A DNA stretch of 64,000 nucleotides from positions 124,955 to 188,954 of the forward strand of contig NZ_ML675579.1 of assembly GCF_007826885.1 (NCBI RefSeq), given 5' to 3'. The notes under the pieces were generated by a model. It searched no databases. It was not told the DNA's origin and worked only from the letters and a program-made list of their open reading frames with translations. How positions within the stretch are numbered: the stretch's first letter is position 1; every line of letters begins with the position of its first letter. Made by a program: the position numbers and the translations under genes. The DNA comes from Candidatus Nitrosocosmicus arcticus (lineage in GTDB: Archaea; Thermoproteota; Nitrososphaeria; Nitrososphaerales; Nitrososphaeraceae). Below, in pieces: positions 25,241 through 33,689 of the stretch.

Positions 25241-26551
25241 TCATGGTAAGATCCTGGTCATTGTTCTAGGAAATAATGTTACGTTTTTGATGTCGTCAAA
25301 ATCTAAAATCCATCTCAGCAGTCTTTCCAAGCCTAGACCAAATCCTCCATGTGGTACCGACCCGTATTTTCTAAGGTCCAAATACCATGAATAATCAGTT
25401 GGATTTAGATTTGTCTCTCTCATCCTGTTTTTTAATTTTTCAAGGTTGTCTTCTCTTATCCCACCACCTGAAATCTCGCCATATCCTTGAGGAGCCAAAA
25501 GGTCTACAGCCAATCCTGTCATCTTATTGAGCGGATCTTGTTTGACGTAAAAGGGTTTTATACTCAAAGGATAATTCATTACAAATATCGGATTAGATCT
25601 GTCCTTTGTTAGTTCTCTTTCTGATTCCAGATTTAAATCGTCTCCCCATTCAATGAGCCTTTCTTTACCATCATTATCTCGGATTCTACATTCTGTGGAT
25701 CTCAAAATATCTATTGCTCTGTCATAAGTTATTTTTTCAAATGGAATTGAAATTTCATGTAGTTTTTTTATTGCAGCGGTATTCAAAAATTCTAGTTCCT
25801 TCTTATTGTGTTCCCTGATCTGAGTTATGATGCTGAAGATTACTTTCTCTTGAATGGTAATAAGATCGTTCATATCTATCCACGGTGCTTCTGCTTCTAA
25901 ATGGGTGAATTCTGCTAGGTGTCTTATGGTTCTAGACTTTTCTGCTCTAAAGGAGGGGCTAATGGTCCATACGGGACCTAAGCAGTAAATCATTGACTCG
26001 AGATACAGTTGAGAACTTTGGGACAAGTATGCTTTTTCATTAAAGTATTTTACTTCAAATAGTGTGGATCCTCCCTCTACAGAACTCTGAACTAGTATTG
26101 GCGGAGTTACTTCCATCCAATTATCTTTATCAAACCATTCTCTGGAGTATTTTAATAAAGAATTTCTTAATTTTCCCACATTTATCATTTTTCTTGTCCT
26201 TAGTGATAAATGCCTAAAATCCAGTAGGATTTCGTCACTCTGATATTCCCCTATGGGGTAGTCCACATCGGCTATATTGAAAATTGATATTTTGCCCACT
26301 TTTACCTCAAATCCACCTTCAACTGCTCTTGGATCTTTTTCCAATTTTCCTTGTATCGCTATGGAGGATTCGATCGTCAAATCTTCGCACAATTTAGAAG
26401 GACATATAGCTTGGATAATGTCTCCTCTATCATCTCTTAATATTATGAAGGTTTTTTCTTTCTGTTTTCGTAGTCTATGAATCCAGCCTCTTAATAAAAT
26501 GGTACTTCCTATATTATCTTCAGTTCTTAAATCTGCGATCCGCTTAAACAA
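25241..26551 (-). CDS. asnS: Asparaginyl-tRNA synthetase (archaeal type)
   Basis: 436 aa. N-terminal OB-fold anticodon-binding domain (ILLRGWIHRLRKQKEKTFIILRDDRGDIIQAI), hinge, and class II catalytic domain: SSVEGGSTLFEVKYFNEKAYLSQSSQLYLE, motif 2 TISPSFRAEKSRTIRHLAEFTHLEAE, motif 3 GGFGLGLERLLRWIL. The SxxLF.V.YF...YLSQSSQLYLE pattern points to AsnRS rather than AspRS (which has AQSPQLYKQ). Stand-alone, ATG start. Confidence 0.92.
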   Translation of the reverse strand: MFKRIADLRTEDNIGSTILLRGWIHRLRKQKEKTFIILRDDRGDIIQAICPSKLCEDLTIESSIAIQGKLEKDPRAVEGGFEVKVGKISIFNIADVDYPIGEYQSDEILLDFRHLSLRTRKMINVGKLRNSLLKYSREWFDKDNWMEVTPPILVQSSVEGGSTLFEVKYFNEKAYLSQSSQLYLESMIYCLGPVWTISPSFRAEKSRTIRHLAEFTHLEAEAPWIDMNDLITIQEKVIFSIITQIREHNKKELEFLNTAAIKKLHEISIPFEKITYDRAIDILRSTECRIRDNDGKERLIEWGDDLNLESERELTKDRSNPIFVMNYPLSIKPFYVKQDPLNKMTGLAVDLLAPQGYGEISGGGIREDNLEKLKNRMRETNLNPTDYSWYLDLRKYGSVPHGGFGLGLERLLRWILDFDDIKNVTLFPRTMTRILP

Positions 26552-26928
26552 TACATGCTTTGTTACTGAAATATTTTATTTATCTTTGCTCTGTGGTATT
26601 GATCAAGTAGTAAGGGTCATCAAAGTATCGGATTTAGTTGGTTTGTAATGTTGTATTTAACTATATCAATGACACAATTACAAATGTGGGAGATCAAAGA
26701 TTAGGTTATATGTAAGAATTGTTAATTTTTTCCTAGTAGATTTACGTTCATTCTCCTGGTTAAATTCCCAATTACCATCTATTTAATATTAAACTGCTTG
26801 TTTGAATGATTAATATCATCTATATAATAATTTCAATACCATCAAAGCTAAAAAATCACTAAAAGATACCTATTGGTCTTAGTATTGCTCCGTTTTTATT
26901 TTTTAAATTTAATAATCATTTAGATAAA
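26552..26928. other. Intergenic promoter region
   Basis: 377 bp between divergent asnS and the wHTH gene. AT-rich, no gene or repeat seen; a T/A box (tttttattttttaaattt, ~26892-26910) precedes the wHTH start. Confidence 0.4.
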
Positions 26929-27192
26929 ATGAAAAATAGAAGCCGCCTAGAAATTATAGCAATGATACTTGAAACAGTAGGAGACAATGGTGCGATACAG
27001 GCTAAAATCATGTACAAGGTATATCTTTCGTTTCTCCAAATGAAAGAATACTTATCTAACCTTATGAAAAACGACTTACTCATTTATGATGATGGGGCTC
27101 AAATTTATAAGATGACTGATAAAGGACGACGTTTTCTGATACTGTATAAACAAATGACCGAATCAATAATCATGACAAAACCAATACTTTAA
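26929..27192 (+). CDS. Winged-helix transcriptional regulator (HTH_45 type)
   Basis: 87 aa. KNRSRLEIIAMILETVGDNGAIQAKIMYKVYLSFLQMKEYLSNLMKNDLLIYDDGAQIYKMTDKGRRFLILYKQM is the compact archaeal wHTH seen in very many thaumarchaeal regulators (SRLEI..ILE...G....KI.Y...LS..Q...YL..L...GLL......Y..T.KG..FL). No effector domain. Monocistronic. Confidence 0.85.
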   Translation: MKNRSRLEIIAMILETVGDNGAIQAKIMYKVYLSFLQMKEYLSNLMKNDLLIYDDGAQIYKMTDKGRRFLILYKQMTESIIMTKPIL

Positions 27193-27259
27193 TTTTTTTA
27201 TTTTATCGACGTACAAACACTTTGATCAATTTATAAAGAGGATTTTTTCACTTGTATTC

Positions 27260-27616
27260 GTGATTTTTGATACCGGTTTGAAACTGAACGAATTAAAAGA
27301 AAATTCCTTTAAGAAAATCACTATAGAAAAAGAAGAGATTTTGATTGGAAAAAGAAACAATCGAGTATACGCTTTTAACAATAGATGCCCCCATAAGGGT
27401 GCATCTCTATCCAAAGGAAGCTTTCATAGAGATAATATAGTTTGTTACATGCACGGATACGAGTATAATATTTTTACGGGAAAGCTAGAAAACATGAAGT
27501 CATGGAAAAAAGATGAAACCTGGATTGAACAAAATGAGCAATGGAGGCATTCTGATGATCTTAAAATTTACAAAATTCATTTAAATGATGAGAAAATTCT
27601 AATTGAAATAAATTAA
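27260..27616 (+). CDS. Rieske-type 2Fe-2S ferredoxin
   Basis: 118 aa, GTG start with a TATA box (aatttataaag) ~25 bp upstream. Rieske cluster boxes CPHKGASL and CYMHGYEYN (Cys-x-His and Cys-x2-His). No membrane anchor or Tat signal, so a soluble cytoplasmic ferredoxin, of the kind that feeds oxygenases or nitrite-reductase-like enzymes; no partner is adjacent. Confidence 0.88.
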   Translation: MIFDTGLKLNELKENSFKKITIEKEEILIGKRNNRVYAFNNRCPHKGASLSKGSFHRDNIVCYMHGYEYNIFTGKLENMKSWKKDETWIEQNEQWRHSDDLKIYKIHLNDEKILIEIN

Positions 27617-27664
27617 TGTTATTGCAATTCAAACCATGCGGCATATGATAGGTTAACTTGCATA

Positions 27665-27811
27665 TCATTCTGGTACCGAATCACTTATCAATTTTCCGTT
27701 TTCCGTTTTAACAAATAAGAACCTATTGTCCTTGAAAATTAATGTCAATTCATTGTCTTTCTCCTCAACGTCTAGGAGTTCTTGTCCTTTGATACCATCA
27801 AATTTAGCCAT
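27665..27811 (-). CDS. Small hypothetical protein, 48 aa
   Basis: ATG start at 27811. Sequence style FDGIKGQELLDVEEKDNELTLIFKDNRFLFVKTENGKLIS is that of a small beta-rich domain (three to four strands). An A/T box on the minus strand (tttaaatata, ~27830-27842) precedes it by ~25 bp. Real gene likely; function unknown. Confidence 0.55.
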   Translation of the reverse strand: MAKFDGIKGQELLDVEEKDNELTLIFKDNRFLFVKTENGKLISDSVPE

Positions 27812-27864
27812 AATAAATGGCAATTATAGGTTATATTTAAATTAAATTATTTTACTTAATAATT

Positions 27865-28380
27865 CTAGTTATTGTCTATTTGTTGGATGTTCGATTCTTT
27901 TTTCACACTGTTTTTCTCTATGAATTCATGCTTACCCCATGACAATTCTACCAATACTGTAATGTCGTTCTTACCTTTTCTTAGTGCATCAGGTTTTATT
28001 TCTATATCCTTGATAAAATCAAACAACAACTGCCTAGCTTCTTCCTCCTCCAATGGATAAAATGGGGTATCATCTTTAACTATCATAATCCAAATCCTAT
28101 GATCAATTTTTGGATTTCTGGTCCAGAAAAAAATAGCTTTTCTTATTAATTTTATTGATTCAATAATTTTTCCGTTATTCTTGATGTCTAGTTTGACAGT
28201 GAGTCTCAGTGAATTATCGTGTTTATTATAAGCTTTCTCCCAATTCTTTTGTGTTAATACTTGTCGGATAAATCCATCAATGGAAAAACTTAAGGTCAAT
28301 ACAAACAATTTCTCATTCATTGGCCTTTCTTGTGCTCCTCTCAAGGTTAAAGCACTAATTCGACTTTCATTTTCGTCCAA
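27865..28380 (-). CDS. Hypothetical protein divergent from rpoL
   Basis: 171 aa from TTG 28380; a start at 28467 is possible but would overlap rpoL (ATG 28436) and its promoter, while a TATA-like gatataaat lies ~25 bp before 28380. Alternating strands (LRLTVKLDIKNNGKIIESIKLIRKAIFFW, HRIWIMIVKDDTPFYPLEEEEARQLLFDFIKDI) suggest an alpha/beta domain. No family recognised. Confidence 0.55.
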   Translation of the reverse strand: MDENESRISALTLRGAQERPMNEKLFVLTLSFSIDGFIRQVLTQKNWEKAYNKHDNSLRLTVKLDIKNNGKIIESIKLIRKAIFFWTRNPKIDHRIWIMIVKDDTPFYPLEEEEARQLLFDFIKDIEIKPDALRKGKNDITVLVELSWGKHEFIEKNSVKKESNIQQIDNN

Positions 28381-28435
28381 TTTAGATACTGAGAAGGTAT
28401 CATTTATATCCTCAATATGTAGTTGTCTTTTATAT

Positions 28436-28714
28436 ATGCATGCTGAGGTTACACATGCTAGGGACAAAGAATTAGAATTTAAAATACACGATATAGATAT
28501 ATCTGTTTTATATATAATTCAACATGAACTACAAAAGAATGCTGATAATAGATTTGCAGGTGTTGTATTAAAGCATCCGTTAGTCAAAGAATATATGTTA
28601 AAGATACTAACCACTAAGAACGATCCATACAAGGCAGTGGGTGAATCCGTAGAGTCAGCCATTAAATTTACAAACGATCTTGCAGGTATGTTGAAGCTCA
28701 CGATAGGCAATTGA
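28436..28714 (+). CDS. rpoL: DNA-directed RNA polymerase subunit L (Rpo11)
   Basis: 92 aa from ATG 28436. ELEFKIHDIDISVLYIIQHELQKNADNRFAGVVLKHPLVKEYMLKILTT...DPYKAVGESVESAIKFTNDLAGML is the Rpb11/AlpN fold that pairs with Rpo3 in the assembly platform of RNA polymerase. The frame is open upstream but those residues are not part of the family. 19 bp before the TFS gene; forms a group with tfs and pcna. Confidence 0.92.
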   Translation: MHAEVTHARDKELEFKIHDIDISVLYIIQHELQKNADNRFAGVVLKHPLVKEYMLKILTTKNDPYKAVGESVESAIKFTNDLAGMLKLTIGN

Positions 28715-28733
28715 ATGCGGTGATAACTAATAA

Positions 28734-29078
28734 ATGAAGTTTTGTCCTAAATGCGATGCACGTTTAAGGAATAGACAAGAGGAAAAAGTCCTAACATGCC
28801 TAAAATGTGGACATATAGTGGCAAGCGAGATAAATAGTACGACTAACTCTGCAAATGTGATCCAAACTGTTTCTAATTATGACTATTCTGATGATCCTTT
28901 AAAGATAATGGACTCTGAAAAGCCTATTGAGGCACTGCCTACAACCAATATGGAATGCCCAAAGTGTCTCAATAATATGGCCTTCTGGTGGATGTTGCAG
29001 ACAAGGTCAGCTGATGAAGCCACCACTCAATTCTATCGATGTACAAAATGCAGTCATACTTGGAGAAATTATTCTTAA
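28734..29078 (+). CDS. tfs: Transcription factor S (TFS/RpoM)
   Basis: 114 aa. N-terminal ribbon KFCPKCDARLRNRQEEKVLTCLKCGH and C-terminal TFIIS-like ribbon ECPKCLNNMAFWWMLQTRSADEATTQFYRCTKCSHTWRNY with the catalytic acidic pair in SADEAT. Stimulates RNA cleavage by backtracked RNA polymerase. Lies between rpoL and pcna, a common archaeal arrangement. Confidence 0.94.
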   Translation: MKFCPKCDARLRNRQEEKVLTCLKCGHIVASEINSTTNSANVIQTVSNYDYSDDPLKIMDSEKPIEALPTTNMECPKCLNNMAFWWMLQTRSADEATTQFYRCTKCSHTWRNYS

Positions 29079-29102
29079 GATTAATTTTTTTGATATGCAA
29101 TT

Positions 29103-29112
29103 GGAATTTATA
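29103..29112 (+). promoter_or_regulatory. TATA box of pcna
   Basis: ggaatttata about 28-30 bp before ATG 29140; favours ATG 29140 over the upstream TTG 29128. Confidence 0.4.
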
Positions 29113-29139
29113 GGACTGTTGTTTTAGTTGAATAATTTG

Positions 29140-29889
29140 ATGTTTGTAGCGAAAACAAAGTCCCCCGAAGAATGGAAGGTTGTTAATTCAGCTATATCTA
29201 CCCTAGTGGATGAAGCCACATTTGAAGCAACTTCAGAGGGAATTTCATTCAGAGGAATGGATCCGTCTCATGTAGCACTAATTGATATTTTTTGGCCCAA
29301 TACAGCATTTGAAAGCTATAAGTGCGATTCTGAGTTAAAATTTGGAGTCCGGATTTCTGAATTCTCAAAATTGATAAAACGAACAGACAAGAAAGACGAA
29401 TTGGAGGTATCTATTATTGATGAAGATGTTTTGAGGATAAAAACGATGGGTAGTTACAAAAGAGAATACAAGATGCGGCTTATAGAAAGTACAACTGTAT
29501 CTACACCGTTACCAAAACTGTCATTTAATTCCAAACTCGTACTTTCTTTATCTTCTTTTGATAAGATTCTATCTGATATAGAGGTCGTATCAGAATACGT
29601 TGAAATTGAATCCTATCCTGATAGGATCGAGTTTGTAGGTAAAAGTGATACTGGGGAAGCTGTGGTTACGATGGAATCAAACAGCGAAGGATTGGAAGAG
29701 ATCAATGTGAAAGAAGAATCCAAGGCAACTTACAGTCTAGACTATCTATTGAAAATTGTAAAATCGGTGAGCTCCGTTGGTGTATCAGCTGCGATTGAAT
29801 ATTCTACAAAGATGCCCATACGTCTTGAATTTAGAATCGCCAACATAGGTCGAATTCATTTTTATCTAGCACCACGAGTCCAGGATTAG
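29140..29889 (+). CDS. pcn: DNA polymerase sliding clamp PCNA
   Basis: 249 aa from ATG 29140 (MFVAKTKSPEEWKVVNSAISTLVDEATFEATSEGISFRGMDPSHVALIDIFWP), the family N-terminus. Later SLDYLLKIVKSVSSVGVSAAIEYSTKMPIRLEF...IHFYLAPRVQD matches the C-terminal PCNA domain. Homotrimeric ring that tethers polymerase, FEN1 and ligase on DNA. Full length, single domain pair, no oddities. Confidence 0.95.
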   Translation: MFVAKTKSPEEWKVVNSAISTLVDEATFEATSEGISFRGMDPSHVALIDIFWPNTAFESYKCDSELKFGVRISEFSKLIKRTDKKDELEVSIIDEDVLRIKTMGSYKREYKMRLIESTTVSTPLPKLSFNSKLVLSLSSFDKILSDIEVVSEYVEIESYPDRIEFVGKSDTGEAVVTMESNSEGLEEINVKEESKATYSLDYLLKIVKSVSSVGVSAAIEYSTKMPIRLEFRIANIGRIHFYLAPRVQD

Positions 29890-30025
29890 GTTGGAATGAA
29901 ATTGTCTCGACTGTAACTATGTTTCGTGTCCTCACTGGTTATCAGCAGAGACAAATATATTTTTAATTTTGTCTTCAGAATACTCTATTAATCCCATTGG
30001 TTAATAAAAAATGTAATTAGTTGAT

Positions 30026-31438
30026 ATGAGAATAATAATGAAGTTCGGAGGGTCGGTCTTAGACTCATCGCCAAAAATAAAGACTCTCGTGAATATTGTA
30101 AATTCTTTTAAAAACTTGGAAGGAAAAGATAATGAAATTGTTTGTGTAATATCAGCTATCTCTGGTGTAACAGATAAAATTATCATGCTTTCTGAACTGA
30201 TAATGAAGGGAAAAAGGAGTGCAATAAAGACATTCATAGATGAAATGACTAGCCTTCATGTCGATTTAATTGATAATACAATAATTGATCCGAAATTGCA
30301 AACAGAAGCCAAGAACGTAATCTTGGATGTTTTAAAAGAATTCCAAGCTATTTTAGAGGGATTGGTTTTAATTTCTGAAATTACTCCAAGGTCTTTGGAC
30401 CATATGTTATCATTTGGAGAACGCTTGGCAGCTCCAATCGTAAGTTATTCGTTACGAAATAACAACTTGGATTCTGATTTTCTTACTGGAAAAGAGATTG
30501 GTATCGTTACGGATTCTAATTTTGGTGAAGCAAGACCTCTGATGAATACCACAAAGTTCAGAGTAAATTCTAAACTGATCCCATTGATTCTAGAAGGAAA
30601 AATTCCGGTTATTACTGGGTACATCGCAGCAGACCAACATGGATATATTACAACCTTAGGTCGGAGTGGTTCTGATTATACTGCCACGATAATAGCTTCT
30701 TGCATTAATGCAGACGAGGTATATTTATGGAGTGATGTGGATGGATTATTAACTGCAGAGCCTTTGATCGTAAAAGACGCACAGGTACTTGATGAGATAT
30801 CTTATAGCGAGGCCGCTGAGATGGTCCTATTCGGAGCAAAATATATTCATCCAAGAGCATTGGAGCCAGTAATGGATTCCAATATCCCTCTGAAAATAAG
30901 AAATGCATTTAATTTATCTCACCCGGGGACTACAATAACCCAAAATTTGAGAATTTCTAATAATATCATTAAATCGATAATCGCTATAAGAAATACTGCA
31001 TTAATAGACGTTAGTGGTGGTGGAATGGTGGGATCACCCGGAACGGCTGCAAACATTTTTGATACATTGGCAAAGAATAAGGTAAATATAATGATGATAT
31101 CTCAGGGTCCCTCTGAATCAAGTATTTCTATGGTATTGAGAAAGGATGATTTGGGCAAGGCTATAACATCCTTGGAGTTGAAATTATTGGGAAAAGTAAT
31201 AAAACACCTAAATGTCTTAGAGGATGTTTCAATAGTTACCGTAGTGGGTTCAGGGATGCGTGGGATCAAGGGAATTGCAGGCAGAGTTTTTTCCTCCATA
31301 GCAAAAGAAGATGTTAATGTGATAATGATAGCACAGGGTTCTTCGGAATTGAATCTTGCATTCGTTGTAAGAGATGATGATTGTGAAAAAGCAGTTAGGT
31401 CATTATATAAAGAGTTTAATTTAGACAAGCCATCTTGA
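30026..31438 (+). CDS. lysC: Aspartate kinase
   Basis: 470 aa. Kinase domain starts MRIIMKFGGSVLDSS (family KFGGSS/TSV), with SFGERLAAPIVS and TTLGRSGSDYTATIIA; two C-terminal ACT domains (IAIRNTALIDVSGGGMVGSPGTAANIFDTLAKNKVNIMMISQGPSESSISMVL and SIVTVVGSGMRGIKGIAGRVFSSIAKEDVNVIMIAQGSSELNLAFVV). Phosphorylates aspartate, first step to Lys, Met and Thr; the ACT pair suggests feedback control. Not overlapping other genes. Confidence 0.95.
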   Translation: MRIIMKFGGSVLDSSPKIKTLVNIVNSFKNLEGKDNEIVCVISAISGVTDKIIMLSELIMKGKRSAIKTFIDEMTSLHVDLIDNTIIDPKLQTEAKNVILDVLKEFQAILEGLVLISEITPRSLDHMLSFGERLAAPIVSYSLRNNNLDSDFLTGKEIGIVTDSNFGEARPLMNTTKFRVNSKLIPLILEGKIPVITGYIAADQHGYITTLGRSGSDYTATIIASCINADEVYLWSDVDGLLTAEPLIVKDAQVLDEISYSEAAEMVLFGAKYIHPRALEPVMDSNIPLKIRNAFNLSHPGTTITQNLRISNNIIKSIIAIRNTALIDVSGGGMVGSPGTAANIFDTLAKNKVNIMMISQGPSESSISMVLRKDDLGKAITSLELKLLGKVIKHLNVLEDVSIVTVVGSGMRGIKGIAGRVFSSIAKEDVNVIMIAQGSSELNLAFVVRDDDCEKAVRSLYKEFNLDKPS

Positions 31439-31616
31439 TTTATTTTATTATCATAGCATTTTAATTGACATATTAGAGTATGAGAAATTAATTATTTCAT
31501 TCGTTCAAATTGACATCATCTAAATTTTCCCATGAATCCATATGATTCAGCTATATCCCCGATTAATTTGAAGAAAAGAAAGTAAATAAATGAATATATA
31601 TAATTAGTATCTTGTA

Positions 31617-32390
31617 ATGAGTTCAGGAAAATTATACGTTGTAGGGGTTGGCCCAGGCCATCATGATCATATGACCTTTCGCGCTAAACAGGTAATTGAA
31701 GAAAGTCAAATCATAGTGGGCTATGAAACCTATGTGTCATTAGTAGAGGATCTTATTAACGGTAAAGAAGTTTACAGATATCCCATGACTCAGGAAGTAG
31801 ATCGGGCTAACCAGGCCATAGATTTTGCTGAAAAGGGGAATACCGTATCGCTAGTTTCATCAGGGGATCCCGGAATATATGGAATGGTAGGTTTGATATA
31901 TGAAATTCTCGCTGAAAAAGGATGGAAAAAAAACAAAGGGATTGAAGTTGAATGTGTACCTGGAGTCTCATCTTTGAATTCATGCAGTGCACTTATTGGA
32001 TCCCCTCTGATGACCGATTTTGCAGTTGTGAGCATGAGTGACCTTTTGGTACCGTGGGATATTATCGTAAAACGCGTTGAAGCTGCTGCTCTTGGAGATT
32101 TCGTTACTGTTGTGTATAATCCATCGAGTAAAAAACGAATTCACCAACTTAAGGATGCAAGAGATATTTTTCTAAAATACCGGAATCCCGAAACTCCAGT
32201 TGCGATAGTAAAAGGTGCATTTAGAGACAGTCAGTCAATTGTTGTCACTAATTTAGAAAAAATGTTAGAATATCCTGACATGATGGGCATGATTACTACG
32301 ATTATTATAGGAAATTCATCCTCCTTTAATTATGATGATATGATGATAAATCCGAGGGGGTATCGATCTAAATACCAGTTGGTAAAATAA
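31617..32390 (+). CDS. cobJ: Precorrin-3B/cobalt-factor III C17-methyltransferase
   Basis: 257 aa tetrapyrrole methylase: LYVVGVGPGHHDHMTFRAKQVIEESQIIVGYETYV, SSGDPGIYGMVGLIYE, VECVPGVSSLNSCSALIGSPLMTDFAVVSMSDLLVPWDII, FVTVVYNPSSKKR. SAM-dependent ring contraction and C17 methylation in cobalamin synthesis, a capacity typical of Thaumarchaeota. Full length. Followed 44 bp later by a DUF218-like gene. Confidence 0.93.
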   Translation: MSSGKLYVVGVGPGHHDHMTFRAKQVIEESQIIVGYETYVSLVEDLINGKEVYRYPMTQEVDRANQAIDFAEKGNTVSLVSSGDPGIYGMVGLIYEILAEKGWKKNKGIEVECVPGVSSLNSCSALIGSPLMTDFAVVSMSDLLVPWDIIVKRVEAAALGDFVTVVYNPSSKKRIHQLKDARDIFLKYRNPETPVAIVKGAFRDSQSIVVTNLEKMLEYPDMMGMITTIIIGNSSSFNYDDMMINPRGYRSKYQLVK

Positions 32391-32434
32391 CGATCAACTT
32401 AATCTCATATTTTTGATTTTCGTTATCTATAAAT

Positions 32435-33073
32435 TTGTTAAGTATATACCATATTATAGAATTGTCTGATAATGCTTTTACTTACGGTAATCTGATTCTA
32501 CTATATTGTAATTTTAATAGGGATGGTCTCCCAAACGGTCAAATAGACGATGAATCAGCCAATAAAACTGTCCATGACTCACTTCCCGATTTTATTACTG
32601 GAAGAATTGCATTATGCATCCAAACATTCGATATCATAATGAAATCTAAACCTGACAAGTTTAATACCTCTATAATCTTGATATCAAAAAGTGAACATAC
32701 TCGAGTCATAACCGATCAGTTGTTAGAGGGAGGTATTTCTGAGCAATACATAGAAAATGATAATAATTCTAAAACTATTGACGCTGTCATCAATAACGTT
32801 CTCTCTAAAATAACTAGTGTTACTAACCCTCCAACTATTTATTTTATCGGGTCGGTTTGGCAAAAAGAAGTTTTTGATTCAATTGTGGTTTCAAAACTCA
32901 AGAAATTTAAAGTTCATTTTGAGGGTGCACTTGATCATAGGCCATATGACGTTATACAAAAAGATAAACTAACTGAGGAACCAAAAAAAGGATCCAACTA
33001 TTATAAGCATAAATTAACCAACAAAGCAATAGACACACTCTTAAACTATATTTTTTCTAACAAAAGGAAGTAA
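32435..33073 (+). CDS. DUF218/ElyC-like protein
   Basis: 212 aa, TTG start. NTSIILISKSEHTRVITDQLLEGGISEQYIENDNNSKTIDAVINNVLSKI follows the DUF218 pattern (..SGG..HT..I...LLE.GI.E..II.E..S..T.EN). N-terminal half and C-terminal Lys-rich tail are not recognised. It may be co-transcribed with cobJ, which gives no firm functional clue. Confidence 0.6.
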   Translation: MLSIYHIIELSDNAFTYGNLILLYCNFNRDGLPNGQIDDESANKTVHDSLPDFITGRIALCIQTFDIIMKSKPDKFNTSIILISKSEHTRVITDQLLEGGISEQYIENDNNSKTIDAVINNVLSKITSVTNPPTIYFIGSVWQKEVFDSIVVSKLKKFKVHFEGALDHRPYDVIQKDKLTEEPKKGSNYYKHKLTNKAIDTLLNYIFSNKRK

Positions 33074-33158
33074 GAAATTATCAATATTAACTTTTCTTTA
33101 CCCAAAGATAACCATATTGGAAAAGTTTAATATCAGAATAAAATAAAGAAATTGTGTT

Positions 33159-33284
33159 GCGGTCATCGTCTAGTTTGGTTAGGACACTGGCCTTCCATAT
33201 ATAATTTCATATGGAGAAAGCCCGTAACCCGGGACTTTGTCTTTTAATAAAGACACAGCGGGAATTCAAATCCCGGTGACCGCA
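33159..33284 (+). tRNA. tRNA-Gly(TCC) with two introns
   Basis: Acceptor GCGGTCA/TGACCGC, discriminator A, D stem GTCT/GGAC, anticodon loop CTTCCA-A (anticodon TCC), T arm CCGGG-TTCAAAT-CCCGG. Two insertions interrupt it: intron 1 at 33198-33218 after position 37 (canonical site) and intron 2 at 33234-33264 between positions 53 and 54. Each holds a hairpin (intron 1 with its exon edge: CCATAT...ATATGG; intron 2: TGTCTTT-taat-AAAGACA). Without them the tRNA is 74 nt and folds normally apart from a T28-C42 mismatch. Its 3' exon is the core of the att-like repeats at 34936 and 47664. Confidence 0.9.
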
Positions 33285-33346
33285 TTAAGTATTGGAATTC
33301 ATATACTAGTTGCGCCAAGTATAAAGTGAAGGAAAGGAAATTAATG
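33282..33346. repeat. Left-end repeat after tRNA-Gly
   Basis: Sequence following the tRNA (tattggaattcatatactag ... aagtataaagtgaaggaa ... attaatg) matches ~47680-47743 (aataggaattctatattag ... aagtacaaagtgagggaa ... attaatg) at roughly three quarters of positions. Read as the left end of an element integrated at the tRNA. Confidence 0.6.
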
Positions 33347-33689
33347 TACTCACGGTATATCTCTCAAATTTGCAAGAATTTCTTGTATTTTAGATACTAG
33401 TTATATTATGTTTTCAAATTGGAATACGAAAAAGATAATGTCCGTTAAGGTAGTTACCCTTTTAAAAAAGATTGATTCTCCAAATAGTAAATAAAACGTT
33501 GCTGTTATTATTGATTGATTTTTATGATAATGTGTAGAGAAAGGATCATCTGGGAATCATATAATAAATAATTTGAAGGTCCTAATCGAATATGTGAATT
33601 ACCTAAATAAAACAGAATTATATGATGTAAATAATAAAGAGCATATTATTCTATTCTTAAATAATAAAATTAAAGACCAACCCATGGTG
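33285..33689. other. Intergenic stretch after tRNA-Gly
   Basis: About 400 bp, AT-rich, no gene seen apart from the left-end repeat. Confidence 0.4.
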
